In this document: positions 51,776-61,064 of the stretch, piece after piece
How the letters are laid out: each line of letters opens with the position of its first letter
Numbering within the stretch: the first letter of the stretch is position 1
Origin: Arthrobacter crystallopoietes
Lineage (GTDB): Bacteria; Actinomycetota; Actinomycetes; Actinomycetales; Micrococcaceae
Direction: 5' to 3'
Assembly (NCBI RefSeq): GCF_017603825.1
Contig: NZ_CP072014.1
Location: forward strand, 1,178,001-1,242,000
Length of the DNA: 64,000 bases
Position numbers and translations under genes: made by a program
The notes under the pieces: generated by a model
Told to the model about the DNA's origin: nothing
The model's database searches: none
What the model saw: only the letters and a program-made list of their open reading frames with translations

Positions 51776-53464
51776 CTACGTCGGAGGATCGCTCGGGGGG
51801 ACTTTTCCTCTTGGGTAACGTTCCCCCAGCAAATCGGGAAGGTTGTCATGCAGACCCTGTCTTCGGCGAGCAGCCGAAACATCTAGTACATTGCCGTTTT
51901 CCAGGAGGGTAAGTGCGATGAGTACGGCATGGGACAACTCTTCGCGGGTCATGTAGTTTACGGGCTTGATTCCAGTTATGTCCGCAACTTCCTGCGTTGA
52001 ACGAGTTCTGGAGGCCAAGGTCCGGACGCGAACTTCAGCCCAGCCCTCCTGCTGGACGGAAGGCACTTGGGCAAGGTTAAGCTCGTCGAGCTGTTTACTT
52101 GTATCTGCCGCTTCTGGCACGGCCCCTTGCGGAGCGGTGCTTGGGTCAGTCTCGAGTGCTTGGTTCCGCACCAGGCCAGGGGTCTCCCTGATCGGCGCCG
52201 CCGCTGTAGGGAGACTGTCTTCCCTGCGTTTAGTATTGCCAGACCGTGAGCCGGATTCCGCTGCCTTAGCCGCCGCTCTGGTCCCTCTGGGAGGAATGGG
52301 GGCAAGAACATCGGTCAGAAGCTTCCGGCTGAGCCAGATTCTCCCTATCTGCCCATCAGGAAATGACGCAGCAGTTGGGTCTGTAGGAGTCTGGCTGCAT
52401 AAACCGGCGCCCTTGTCTTGACACAAATGCGCACCCCGTAACGCCGTCTTCTTGATCGGAATAGTGGCAGTCTCTGGAATGACGTACTCGTACCAGTTTC
52501 GAATTTCATCCATCATGGGAACGTCGCCCTGAAGATATCCGCAGCTGGGACAGGTATAGCCGAGGTAAGGGTGCCCAGCCATTGTGCTGTTCTTATGCCG
52601 CAGCGGTGCGGGTCTGGCCAAGTCACTGTCTGCATAGAGCGCCTTGATAATAGCCGGCCAAGCCGCCTTCTCAACCCTGTCTTCCAGGTGCAGCCGGCCG
52701 AAGTATTCTGCGCCGATTGTGCCTCTCAGACCACAGCGTGTTTCAACTTGTAGACGCTCGAGATAGCAGATAGTCATCCATGCCCGGCACTCAGGACGGA
52801 AGCACTTCTTCATGCCGGTCGAGATGCTAAAGGCGGCAACGGTGGCCTCAATGAACGATTTGTACCGCCCAGTCAATATTTTGCGGACAGCTGCGGTCAG
52901 CTCCAAGTCCCCACCCGCATCTCCAAGGTCAGTTGGGGGCAATTCGATGAGGACGTCATTCGGGGCAGTTTTGATCACGAAGGATGGAACTGAGGCTGCG
53001 TTCTGTTGGTTGTGGGGTGCTACTAGCCAGATGCACTCAATCCCTCAGGCCTCGTAGCGTTCTTGCCGCCGGTGGAATTCCTGCGGCTGTTGTCCGGAAA
53101 GCTGAATTTCTACAGCGACTCGTCTTCCGTCTTTTTCTGCTAAGACGTCAGCAATCCAGTTGCGATCGGGGCCAGGGTATTCGATGATGGCAACCCATCC
53201 GGCTGCTTTCGCCGCTGAGGCAACCGCCGCTTTGAGGGCAAGATGTTCAGGACTTTCCGGGCCGCCGGTGTGGAGTGTGCAGTCCGCTCCGGGCTTGTGT
53301 GCGAAATACTGAAACTGCAGTTTCGAGTTCTTTGGTATGCCGGGCTGCCCACAGGTCATCACAAGAGTGCCTTGTTTATACCTGGACTTTAGAGCCGCCC
53401 ATTCATCAACCGAGAGCTGATTCGCTTCGATTCTCTGACCGTTAAACTCCGCCGCCAATGGCAT
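51776..53464 (-). pseudogene. CoiA-like nuclease-family gene interrupted by an in-frame TGA
   Basis: ATG 53464 (MPLAAEFNGQRIEANQLSVDEWAALKSRY) behind GGGGGAAAG. Codons 1-139 give a CoiA-type start: TCGQPGIPKNSKLQFQYFAHKPGADCTLHTGGPESPEHLALKAAVASAAKAAGW, then a PD-(D/E)xK-like NWIADVLAEKDGRRVAVEIQLSGQQPQEFHRRQERYEA. Codon 140 is TGA (53045-53047). The same frame goes on without a shift, GIECIWLVAPHNQQ and onward, for 422 codons to a stop at 51776. The distal part has a Cys pair CFRPEC and a YTCPSCGY zinc-finger-like pair. CoiA proteins take part in DNA uptake/recombination in Firmicutes; actinobacterial members are uncharacterised. One nonsense change explains the break. Confidence 0.8.
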
Positions 53465-53701
53465 AACGCTTTCCCCCAACGTCAAACATCACCCAGGCTG
53501 GTTTCCTTTGATCAGCGTGGACGACAGGCACTTAACCTAGCTGACAACACTGTCTCATCCACTACTGACAGAATCACCGAGACTTTCCCATGGCGCTGGA
53601 GGAATGCGGAGAACCCGTCCAGCAGGGGCGGCAGCTTCCTCGTGGGCCATTTCTGGGAACCCAATATTGCTATGGCATGAACCGATGCAGTGCCCGCGTG
53701 T

Positions 53702-53724
53702 CATACGCGCCGTTATAGCAGTGC
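53702..53724 (+). repeat. hairpin repeat, copy 4 (degenerate right arm)
   Basis: CATACGCGCCGTTATAGCAGTGC: the left arm and TTAT loop are conserved and the right arm is mutated. It lies 238 bp before the start of the CoiA-like gene and in the same orientation as the other three copies. Confidence 0.5.
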
Positions 53725-53966
53725 AAATGTCACTGCCAACTTGGGATGTCGGCGTATCCACTCCCTCATGCCGGTCATCCTAAGCAGCTGAGCTTTCAAA
53801 AACCTCAGACGTCCGTCTCGACCTGGTTTGATTCCGTAGCCGGATTGCTCACCTTGTTCCGACTGATCCGAGCCCGCCCAAGCCTGCAAAGTTACCAATC
53901 GTCTTTAACCACCGTTTATGACTGTATGCATTACGTAACTTCAGCTCATCACAGATCCACAACTCA

Positions 53967-54230
53967 GTGACAAATTTTGCGATCGAACCCAAGTGGCTAG
54001 ACTTTCAGCCGGCCGTGTATGACACCTTGGAACCGTCCGGGCGCCCCACAACGATGTGTGCACTGGAGGTGCTTCCCGGACGTCGTCCGATCAGGGGCAA
54101 GGACAGGAAGTACATCACAGGCGTAGGGATCCAAGCAATGATCTTGGTGACGGAAAAGGGCGAGGTGGAGATCGCTGCTAGTTCCGATTCGCTCGAGAAG
54201 CTGGTTAGCGCTGTAAATGGCGGGCCGTAG
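53967..54230 (+). CDS. small hypothetical protein
   Basis: 87 aa from a GTG with no strong ribosome site. Mixed alpha/beta-looking sequence: FAIEPKWLDFQPAVYDTLEPSG, CALEVLPGRRPIRGKDRKYITGVGIQAMILVTEKGEVEIAASSDSLEKLVSAVNGG. The second half reads like a complete small domain. I do not recognise the family. It is one of several orphan small ORFs in the accessory region. Confidence 0.45.
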   Translation: MTNFAIEPKWLDFQPAVYDTLEPSGRPTTMCALEVLPGRRPIRGKDRKYITGVGIQAMILVTEKGEVEIAASSDSLEKLVSAVNGGP

Positions 54231-54231
54231 C

Positions 54232-54330
54232 TCAAAACGTCACGGGCAATGGACTTCCTTGGACAAGGCGGTTCACCGTACTGCTGGCGACCTTGAAGAG
54301 TTGGGCGATCGCGACGGTTGGGGTGGCCCG
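54232..54330 (-). pseudogene. remnant of a serine-recombinase-type C-terminal HTH
   Basis: The minus strand ends with ATPTVAIAQLFKVASSTVNRLVQGS, then SPLPVTF and stop. This resembles the C-terminal HTH of resolvases/invertases (VAELAKLFKVSRSTVYRLL). No catalytic domain is upstream, so it is a scar of a mobile element. Confidence 0.45.
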
Positions 54331-54442
54331 CTCGCGGCAATCTCAGCAAAGGACACGAAACATAACTAGCTGACGAAGGAGCTCCTTACATACTTCGAGC
54401 TGGATGGGTTCATATGATCGGGGGTGGAAAGGGAGAAGCTAA

Positions 54443-54637
54443 ATGCCTAGGAAACTCCAGAAACTCACGTGGATTCCAGTGCACATGACGCGTCAGGACG
54501 GCCGAAAAGTCACCCTGGCCGGAAACGCAAGAATCCGTCTGAGTGACAAGATCATTGCGCGCAAGTCTGTCGATGTGAAGGACCTGCAGGGGAACCCGAT
54601 TGGGAAGTTAGACACCATCACGACAGTGGTTCCCTAA
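54443..54637 (+). CDS. small basic hypothetical protein
   Basis: 64 aa, ATG behind GGGAG at normal spacing. MPRKLQKLTWIPVHMTRQDGRKVTLAGNARIRLSDKIIARKSVDVKDLQGNPIGKLDTITTVVP looks like a compact beta-rich domain. No family recognised. A further short ORF follows 12 bp later. Confidence 0.45.
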   Translation: MPRKLQKLTWIPVHMTRQDGRKVTLAGNARIRLSDKIIARKSVDVKDLQGNPIGKLDTITTVVP

Positions 54638-54648
54638 CAGTTGTCTTC

Positions 54649-54825
54649 GTGCTTAATGACGGCGCCGTAAACCCGGGCGGCAAGTTTCTCTTGGGTCTAA
54701 AACGTGAAGGCATCCATGTGGCGTACGCGCTGTCAGCTGCGGAACGCCGGCTAGGTGACGAGCTGTCCCGCCAAGAGGATGAGCTGCCCCGGGCATACGT
54801 GGGGATGCTGGGAGAAGAGTTCTGA
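54649..54825 (+). CDS. short ORF or truncated gene (about 58 aa)
   Basis: GTG at 54649; reads LNDGAVNPGGKFLLGLKREG and then IHVAYALSAAERRLGDELSRQEDELPRAYVGMLGEEF to a TGA at 54823-54825. The amphipathic, well-ordered second half suggests real coding sequence, possibly the C-terminus of a truncated protein. The frame differs from the 64-aa ORF just upstream. Family not recognised. Confidence 0.35.
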   Translation: MLNDGAVNPGGKFLLGLKREGIHVAYALSAAERRLGDELSRQEDELPRAYVGMLGEEF

Positions 54826-55062
54826 TTGCTCACCGCCAGTGACGGCCCGGATCAGTCCGCGAGCATCGAAGCGGTATCAATGCCGGGGGACTTTCCCCTG
54901 GGACAGGGATCAGCCTGCAACACTCTTCTCGCCTCTTGCCGGCGGCCGCTCCAATCTCGGCTGACATTCGAACGGGCGCGCTGCCATATAAGCTAAGGTT
55001 CATTCGCTAGCACTACTTGGCTTGCGCCCCTCGGCGTCCTGTTCGTGGATGGTAAGCAGGAT

Positions 55063-55094
55063 GCCCCCGAGGAGCGCAATGCTCGCCGGGGGCG
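55063..55094 (-). terminator. hairpin downstream of the lipoprotein gene
   Basis: GCCCCCG (55063-55069) and CGGGGGC (55088-55094 region) form the base of an imperfect stem-loop with GAGCGCAATGCTC inside. It lies 14 bp beyond the stop of the minus-strand lipoprotein gene. Confidence 0.6.
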
Positions 55095-55107
55095 TCTCTC
55101 GCTGGTG

Positions 55108-55557
55108 TTAGTTCTTCTTTAGATCAACCGTGGTCGTGGTTCCAAGCGCGCTGACCTTGTAGCTGATGGTGTCACCTTCGTACGTGAACTCTTTGGTGTC
55201 ATCGGTGGATGCCAGGATCGCGGAGTCAGTTGCCGAAGCATCCCTCTCTGAGGTCCATGTGTACGGTTCGCTCGCGTCGGTTGGCGCTTCGAACGTTCCA
55301 ACCCAATAAATCGAGGTCGTATCGCCGCCGTCGGTAACCCATTCGACGGTGATTGTGTCCGCGGTGATTGTTGCTTGCTGGTAAGAGTCCTCGCTGGCGG
55401 GGTTGCTCTGCTTCCATACGCCTGTCAGGTCAGGAGCCTGGGGTGCTTCTTCAGCGGCCTTGGAATCGGCAGCACCGGTCGGGCTGGTGTCTGCTCCGCC
55501 GCACCCCGTCAAGGCAAGGGCGGCAGCAAGAGCAAGAGGTGCGATGAGTTTTTTCAT
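55108..55557 (-). CDS. small secreted lipoprotein, unknown function
   Basis: ATG 55557 behind GAGGTG; an open frame further upstream to 55782 has no signal or start support. 149 aa. Signal MKKLIAPLALAAALALTGC with a canonical lipobox; short Ala/Glu linker; then a beta-rich domain starting DLTGVWKQSNPASEDSYQQATITADTITVEWVTDGGDTTSIYWVGTFEAP and ending DTISYKVSALGTTTTVDLKKN. The LTGVWKQ / EFTYEGDTISYKVSAL pattern resembles small lipocalin-like lipoproteins found singly in Arthrobacter. Function unknown. Confidence 0.82.
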   Translation of the reverse strand: MKKLIAPLALAAALALTGCGGADTSPTGAADSKAAEEAPQAPDLTGVWKQSNPASEDSYQQATITADTITVEWVTDGGDTTSIYWVGTFEAPTDASEPYTWTSERDASATDSAILASTDDTKEFTYEGDTISYKVSALGTTTTVDLKKN

Positions 55558-56485
55558 AGTTTCACCTCTACACACGCATCTGACGTTTCTTGTCCACTGC
55601 CCGATGTCGTAGCAGTGCAGGATGCTGACTTTTGCAGTTCGTGGATTGGTGCCCTCGCGGTGGCGCTCCTGACGGGTGCGGTAGGCATTGTGGTCGGCCC
55701 TGGCATGCCTGATAGCAGCCGCCGTGATTTTGCTGGTGGTTGGGGACCCGGCACTCCTAATGTGTACGAACTTGTCAGTCACCCATAAGTGGAGAGGTGC
55801 GTCCAGTCAGGTGTTCCGTCTTAGCAAAGGACCGCCTATTGAGACGGCGGGATCTCCCGAACGTCCGTCTCTCGAAGTGGCACAAAGTCCATGCATGTAA
55901 CTTTCTGCGATAAATGGCGCTGAATTGGGGGCGTGATATGGCGCGATCAGGTGCCGATGAGCAGAGTTTCGCTGGCGGCTTCGACGACTTCGGCGGTGAT
56001 GGCGGTGAGCTGGTTGATGTCGCGGATGCGTCTGATCTGAGTGAAGAGCTGCTGGATGAGCCGGAAGTTGCATACCGGGTCGGCTACGGGACGTGCCGCA
56101 TTCGACCAGCTGAATCCATGCGCTCAGCCGTTGAGCTCATTAGTGACGACTTCGTACTCCTCGACTTCGAGGATCTCCAGCGTCAGGGAGTTACTTTCCT
56201 CAGAGCGAAGGCTGTTCGCCGTCTCCTTACTTGCAGTCAGGTTGTCCTCCGTGGCTTATGACGCTGTGTCGGGTGGGTTGGGCCGCAGTCGACATCACCT
56301 GAAACGGCCCGCCCCGGCTCGAGACGGTCGCCCAGATAACGGAAAACATTGAAGCCGAGCTACGTCCTTTTACCGACCCCGAAAACTCGCTCGTGTAGAC
56401 CCCGGAGAAATCGGAGCATAATCATGACGGCTGCCGCCCTCCTGAATGGAAGACGGGCCGTCGGTGGTTTGATTTGGGCTATCGC
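55558..56485. other. 928-bp region with gene debris
   Basis: No intact gene. On the minus strand 56127-56255 reads TEDNLTASKETANSLRSEES ... ILEVEEYEVVTNELNG to a TGA (56124-56126). The same frame then gives DPVCNFRLIQQLFTQIRRIR ... EVVEAASETLLIGT to a stop at 55947-55949. Both pieces look coding but have no start codon, so they are probably a decayed gene. The plus-strand frame 55914-56261 is read as its shadow. Confidence 0.35.
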
Positions 56486-57688
56486 TTAGCAGCGGTTGCC
56501 CCGCTGCTCTGCGTTAGAGGGGTTGTTGTAGCAGGTCTCGCCTGTGCTGCGGACGTCGGTGGTCACGATTGGCGCTCCCGGGGCTTCGGTCTCGGCGACA
56601 AGCGGCTCGATGTTCTCACGGGTCACGGTGACAATCGGCTCGGCGGGCACGGTCTCCGTCATGACTTCCTGCCTCGTTTCCCCCTCGGTGACCGTTACCA
56701 TCGGGGCGATCGGCGCGCACTCGGTGTCCGATTCCTCATCGCCGGGCCGGGTTCCGGTGGTCACGATCGGGGTGCCCGGAACCTCTGCTTCCGTTACCAC
56801 TGGAGTCCCTGGAGCCGTTGAGGTCGTCACCACCGGGGCGCCGGTGGGGGTGGGGATGTCAGTGCCGCGGGGGAAGTTGAACGTGGTGGTCGTGGTGGTC
56901 GTGGTCCGGGTTGTCGGCTGCGAGGTGGTCGCCGTGCGCTCCGTCTGCTGCGTCGTCATCGTGGCGATCATCGTCTGGTATGTCGTGGTGGTGCACAATT
57001 CACGCTGCTGGGTGCTGGTGAAGACCTCGGTGTACGGCGTCGTCGTGGTGATCAGCGTCTCCCGCGGCTGGGTGGTCGTGGTGACCCGTTCCTGCGGGGT
57101 GGTTGTCGTGGTGACGATCGTTGTGGGCGTCGTCGTCGTGGTCAGGACGGCCCGCTCGCATCTCTCCACGGGCCTTGCGGCCCGCTCGTTGTTTACCCTG
57201 CGGCAGTTGGTGGTCGTGGGCGTCTCGGTGCTCGTCGGCGTGCCCCGCTCCGTCCTTGTTGTGGACGTTGGCGTGCCGGGAACAATAACGTCCTCGCTGA
57301 CAGCCTCGCCGGCATTGCGCTCTTCTTCGGTCACCACCGGGGTGCCGGCGCGCTCGGTCCTCACGACAGTCGCGTCGCCGACGTTGCGTTCCTCGGTTGT
57401 TACCGTGGGATTTGGCTGGCGGGCTGGAAGCGATGTGTCCACGGTGACAGGATCACCCACGGGGCGGTCGGCACTGAAAGTGGTCGTCGGAGCCCCTGAT
57501 GGAACATCAGGACCCACGACAACAGTCGTGACCGTGCAGACCTGGTTATTGCCGGTGCCGGTGAGCGTTCCGCCCAGGGCCGTACAGTTGGCCTGCCGTT
57601 CGGCGGGACCAGCGAATACCGGACCGGCTGGTGCCAGTGCGACGACGAGTCCCAGCGTCGTCGCGGCCACCAATGAAGAAAAACGCAT
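56486..57688 (-). CDS. secreted Thr-rich repeat protein
   Basis: 400 aa. Signal peptide MRFSSLVAATTLGLVVALAPAGPVFAGPA. The mature protein is about one-third Thr, with repeats of PGTPVVT / GAPVVTT / EERNAGEA type and runs of TTTTT, interrupted by cysteines (ANCTALGG, QVCTVTT, NCRRVN, ERCERA, ELCTTTT, ECAPIAP, ETCYNN, GNRC). Such sequences are extended and often O-glycosylated, mucin-like stalks or surface adhesins. No membrane anchor or LPxTG is present at the C-terminus, so it is released or held by other contacts. The Cys-containing ends look structured. Function unknown. Confidence 0.85.
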   Translation of the reverse strand: MRFSSLVAATTLGLVVALAPAGPVFAGPAERQANCTALGGTLTGTGNNQVCTVTTVVVGPDVPSGAPTTTFSADRPVGDPVTVDTSLPARQPNPTVTTEERNVGDATVVRTERAGTPVVTEEERNAGEAVSEDVIVPGTPTSTTRTERGTPTSTETPTTTNCRRVNNERAARPVERCERAVLTTTTTPTTIVTTTTTPQERVTTTTQPRETLITTTTPYTEVFTSTQQRELCTTTTYQTMIATMTTQQTERTATTSQPTTRTTTTTTTTFNFPRGTDIPTPTGAPVVTTSTAPGTPVVTEAEVPGTPIVTTGTRPGDEESDTECAPIAPMVTVTEGETRQEVMTETVPAEPIVTVTRENIEPLVAETEAPGAPIVTTDVRSTGETCYNNPSNAEQRGNRC

Positions 57689-57743
57689 GATGAACTCTCT
57701 TCTTCGGGATGGGCCCGCGCGCGCGGGATTAGGGCGACACTAG

Positions 57744-58255
57744 CAGGCTGGCCAGACAGCGGCAATGGAATCGAAGCGGATCTGCGGCATTCGAGTAGTG
57801 TTCGGGACAGAAACCAGTAATTGCCCCGAGCGATAAGTACCGGCCTGGCCTCTCCTAGGTGGGAGGAAGCCCCGCCGGGCGCTGCAGGCGTGGGAGAGTT
57901 CCTCTAGGCCAAGACCTCCGGCCCGGCCGGCAGTCGATTGCTCCCTGGCATCTCAAATACGACCCTTTGCTGAGGTATGGACAGACGGGCTGCCTCTCGG
58001 CAGGTCATCGCGAATTTTTTGGCGCCGGCTTGTCTCATCAATATGTCTCACTCGGACCATTCTCAACAATTAAAAGGAAGACCTTTGGTGGGACCGGGGG
58101 AGCGGCATCGCCAGCGTCTTTCTGTTAGTTAAAAATGGCGGTTCTTTGAAGCTCAATTTGGCGGCTTCATGTCTTGCAGGGCTGTGGCACTGTATTTCCT
58201 TTTGTTCATGAACCATCTCGTCCATGCCACGCCCGGAGAATGTCCAAGGAGCGGG
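57744..58255. other. 512-bp intergenic region, nothing supported
   Basis: It contains the promoter side of the Thr-rich protein gene and the 3' flank of the Ig-repeat gene. AT content rises near 58010-58160. No ORF, RNA gene or clear terminator recognised. Confidence 0.4.
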
Positions 58256-60373
58256 CTACCGGACTTTGGAGGTTGCAGCCGACGTTTTCGCCACAGTGGT
58301 GTACCCGGTCTGGTAACCGGTGACCTTTACCTTGATCGTGTCGTAGCGGTCGGCAGTGACCAGCTTGTAGGTACGGCCGGTGGCGCCCTTGATTGCCCTG
58401 CCTGAGCGGTACCACTGGTAGGTGAACTTTGTGCCGGCCGTCCAAGTCCTCGGGTTGGCCGTCAGACGGTAGCCGACCTTCTTCGTGCCGGAGACCGTCG
58501 GGCTAGACACCTTCAGGGTGCCCTTGGCAACGGCCGTGGTGGCCTTCGAGTAGCGGTAGGACGTGTTGTACCCTGGGAGGCTGGTTGCCAGTCGTACCTT
58601 GATCGTCTTGCCCGCGTCGCTACCGGTCAGCTTGTAGGTCTTGCCGGTCGCACTCTTGATCGCGGTGCTGCCTCGGTACCACTGATAGCGCATGGTGTGC
58701 GTCTCGTCCGAGGGAACTGACGGGCCGGACCAGTAGACGGCACTTTCCGGGGCGGTCAAGGTATACCCGACCTTCTTCGTTCCGGTAGGTGCGACGACGA
58801 CAGGTTCAGCGTTCCCGAACGTTCCCTTAGCGACCGTTACGGTGAAGGGATCGGACGTCTTCGTGAGAGTGGTGTAGCCGGCCTTTGATCCGGTCACTTT
58901 GACACTGTAGGTGTGCCTGCCGAGGTCGTAGACAGTCGGATAAAACTCAGGCCTCGTTGCTCCCTTAACCGCTAGTCCGTCCCGGTACCACTGGTGCTTG
59001 AAGGTTGTGCCTGAAGCCCACCCTTTGGAGTTCACGGCCCAACGGTGACCGACGGTCGGGACCCCGCTGATAGTCGGAGATGCTGGGTTAAATGTGCCTA
59101 TGGCAACAGGCTCAGTGGGAGTTGATGTCTTTGATGTGGTCTCGTATCCGATCCGCCGGGACGTGACTTTGACACTGATCGTCTTGCCCAGATCGGCGGC
59201 GGTCAATGTGTACTTGCCAGCGGCAGTGTGGAAATACCAGGGGTCCATCCACTGCATGTCAACCACGTCACCGTCGCGCAACCATTCGACCTTGTAGTTA
59301 TTCTGAACCAGTGCCGGCTTCCAGATGCCTGGGTCCATAGTGAGCGTGTGTCCGACTTTCGTGGTTCCGCTGATCGTCGGGATTCCCGGCTCAAAGACCG
59401 CAAGCACGACGGGATGGGTCGGCGCGGAGGTGCGCGTAACCGTGTGAAATCCGGGGCGTGACCAAGTGACCTGGACGGTCAAGCGCTTGCCTGCGTCCGC
59501 AGTCTCAGGAGAATAGGAGCGGTAGTAGGATCCCTTCGGAGTGACTGGCGCTCCGTCAGCGAACCACTGGAATTCATATGTAGCCGGGTAAGCCACAAGG
59601 CCGATGTCGGCGTTGAGCACTGTTCCGCCTTGTGGGGCGCCGGTGATTGCTGGAGCAGGCGGATCCCATTCGGACAGCGGCACAGACACCGGAGCGGATT
59701 CACGGGTGGTGGTGGCATATCCCGACTTCTTGGCCGTGACCTTCACGGTTATGTTCCCGCCACCGTAAAACGGGCTCACGGTCAGGCTGGTTCCGCTGCC
59801 AACAAAGGCTCCGTTCCGGTGCCAGGCGTAGGTCAGGACCGGCTCGGGGCTCCAGGTGCCGGGGTCCACGGTGAGTACCGTTCCTGGAGCGCCTGTGCCG
59901 CTGAGGACTGGCACCGGGGCATCTGTGAACTGCTCGAGGACAGGTGCAGCCAAGGACGTGTCCGGCAGCGTTATGCCGGGGGAAGTGACGGCGACTGGAA
60001 CGGCTGTTTCGGGCCCAGCTGCGTCCTGGTGCCACTCCGTGATGTAGGGACCGTCCAGACGGGTCTGGGTGTCGGCATACCGGAGGCGGTAGGAACGGTC
60101 GCTGGACAGGGCGAGGCTGTACTGGCCGAGCGTATTGGTAGTTCCAGTCGTATCGGCAGGTACTCCCGAGACTCCGGCGTCTGGGCCGCTGAAAGCCGAA
60201 ACCTGAATGCCATAAAGTGGCTTACCCTCCGCGTCCACGACCCGCCCTTGCAGGAATGCATCGGCTGCGTGTGCGGGAATAGCTCCAGCCAGCGATCCGA
60301 CAGCAAGGACGGCCGCGACGAGCATTGCGTAGAGAGACTGCCGCGCGCGCGACAGTGCAAAAGTGCTATTCAA
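58256..60373 (-). CDS. secreted multi-domain Ig-like repeat protein
   Basis: 705 aa. Signal peptide ending GAIPAHAADA. A carboxypeptidase-regulatory/SpaA-like domain (LQGRVVDAEGKPLYGIQVSAFSG ... TTNTLGQYSLALSSDRSYRLRY). About six Ig-like (Big-type) repeats of 85-95 aa follow, each with the pattern P-x-I/V-SG-T-x-KVG-x-L-T, F-x-YQWYRDG/RSG, Y-x-L-T/V-x-D-x-G-K-T-I-x-V-K-V-T and GY-T-S-x-T. Examples are PTISGTTKVGHTLTMDPGIW, FKHQWYRDGLAVKGAT and FTYQWYRSGRAIKGAT. Typical of secreted Arthrobacter surface proteins; no anchor is seen. Likely a spacer or adhesin. Confidence 0.88.
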   Translation of the reverse strand: MNSTFALSRARQSLYAMLVAAVLAVGSLAGAIPAHAADAFLQGRVVDAEGKPLYGIQVSAFSGPDAGVSGVPADTTGTTNTLGQYSLALSSDRSYRLRYADTQTRLDGPYITEWHQDAAGPETAVPVAVTSPGITLPDTSLAAPVLEQFTDAPVPVLSGTGAPGTVLTVDPGTWSPEPVLTYAWHRNGAFVGSGTSLTVSPFYGGGNITVKVTAKKSGYATTTRESAPVSVPLSEWDPPAPAITGAPQGGTVLNADIGLVAYPATYEFQWFADGAPVTPKGSYYRSYSPETADAGKRLTVQVTWSRPGFHTVTRTSAPTHPVVLAVFEPGIPTISGTTKVGHTLTMDPGIWKPALVQNNYKVEWLRDGDVVDMQWMDPWYFHTAAGKYTLTAADLGKTISVKVTSRRIGYETTSKTSTPTEPVAIGTFNPASPTISGVPTVGHRWAVNSKGWASGTTFKHQWYRDGLAVKGATRPEFYPTVYDLGRHTYSVKVTGSKAGYTTLTKTSDPFTVTVAKGTFGNAEPVVVAPTGTKKVGYTLTAPESAVYWSGPSVPSDETHTMRYQWYRGSTAIKSATGKTYKLTGSDAGKTIKVRLATSLPGYNTSYRYSKATTAVAKGTLKVSSPTVSGTKKVGYRLTANPRTWTAGTKFTYQWYRSGRAIKGATGRTYKLVTADRYDTIKVKVTGYQTGYTTVAKTSAATSKVR

Positions 60374-61064
60374 GTTTCCCCCAACTGAAAGGTTTACCCA
60401 TACAGGCCAAAAAGCTTCGGACTGCTGCCGAAATTGTAGCTGGGAATGGATGCGACTATTAACGGTCGGTCATGACGGAGGAATCACTCCGGAAGCAAGC
60501 CGACCCAAAGATTCAGCTGCTTTCACCCGAGCGTGAAGACGGCAGTCCTGTGAGTAGCGCATGGGCGCGATCATGGGAGTTGGGCATCGCCCACTCGGCC
60601 GAGGGCTGGCCGTCCTTCAACCAACTGTCCTGACCGTCGGGTAGAGATTCTGGATCAGATTGACCTCGACCAATCCACAGGAATCCCTTCCTTGGGCTAC
60701 TGGCAAACTCTTCCCGCACCACAAGCGACTCAAGAACGTGATCTTCCTGAGGCTCTTTCTCGAGTGCGGGTTTCCGAAAGACGAACTCATGAATCGTTTG
60801 GATCATGACCCCAGCTGGCAAGTCGAAAGCTCTGACAAATGGCCAGAGTACCTGCGATCAACCCTAACGGGAGGTAGGCGAGACTTGCAGCCCTCACAAT
60901 GACAGGGTTGCGACGGGGCTGAGCTTGCTCAGGAGACTGAACGCGACTACGCGATGGCAGCGCATTTTATCGGCACGCCGGCCTCTTTCTAGAGTCTCGC
61001 AGCTAGCCGGGAATGCTGCGATCGTGGGCCAGTCGGATCCTCGTTGGCTTAGGCCGCCGAATCG
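60374..61064. other. 691-bp region, one doubtful ORF
   Basis: The minus-strand frame 60513-60821 (102 aa, MPAGVMIQTIHEFVFRKPAL...) has mixed third-position use and no recognised family; I do not call it a gene. No RNA gene or repeat seen. Lower GC than the core genes suggests imported DNA. Confidence 0.35.

Noticed and set aside
56538-57743. 399-codon plus-strand Val/Ser-rich frame opposite the Thr-rich gene
   Set aside because: It mirrors the Thr repeats (Thr codons read as Val/Gly/Ser antisense); the minus strand has signal peptide and ribosome-site logic.
60513-60821. 102-codon minus-strand ORF
   Set aside because: Third-position composition is unremarkable, no ribosome site and no recognisable family.
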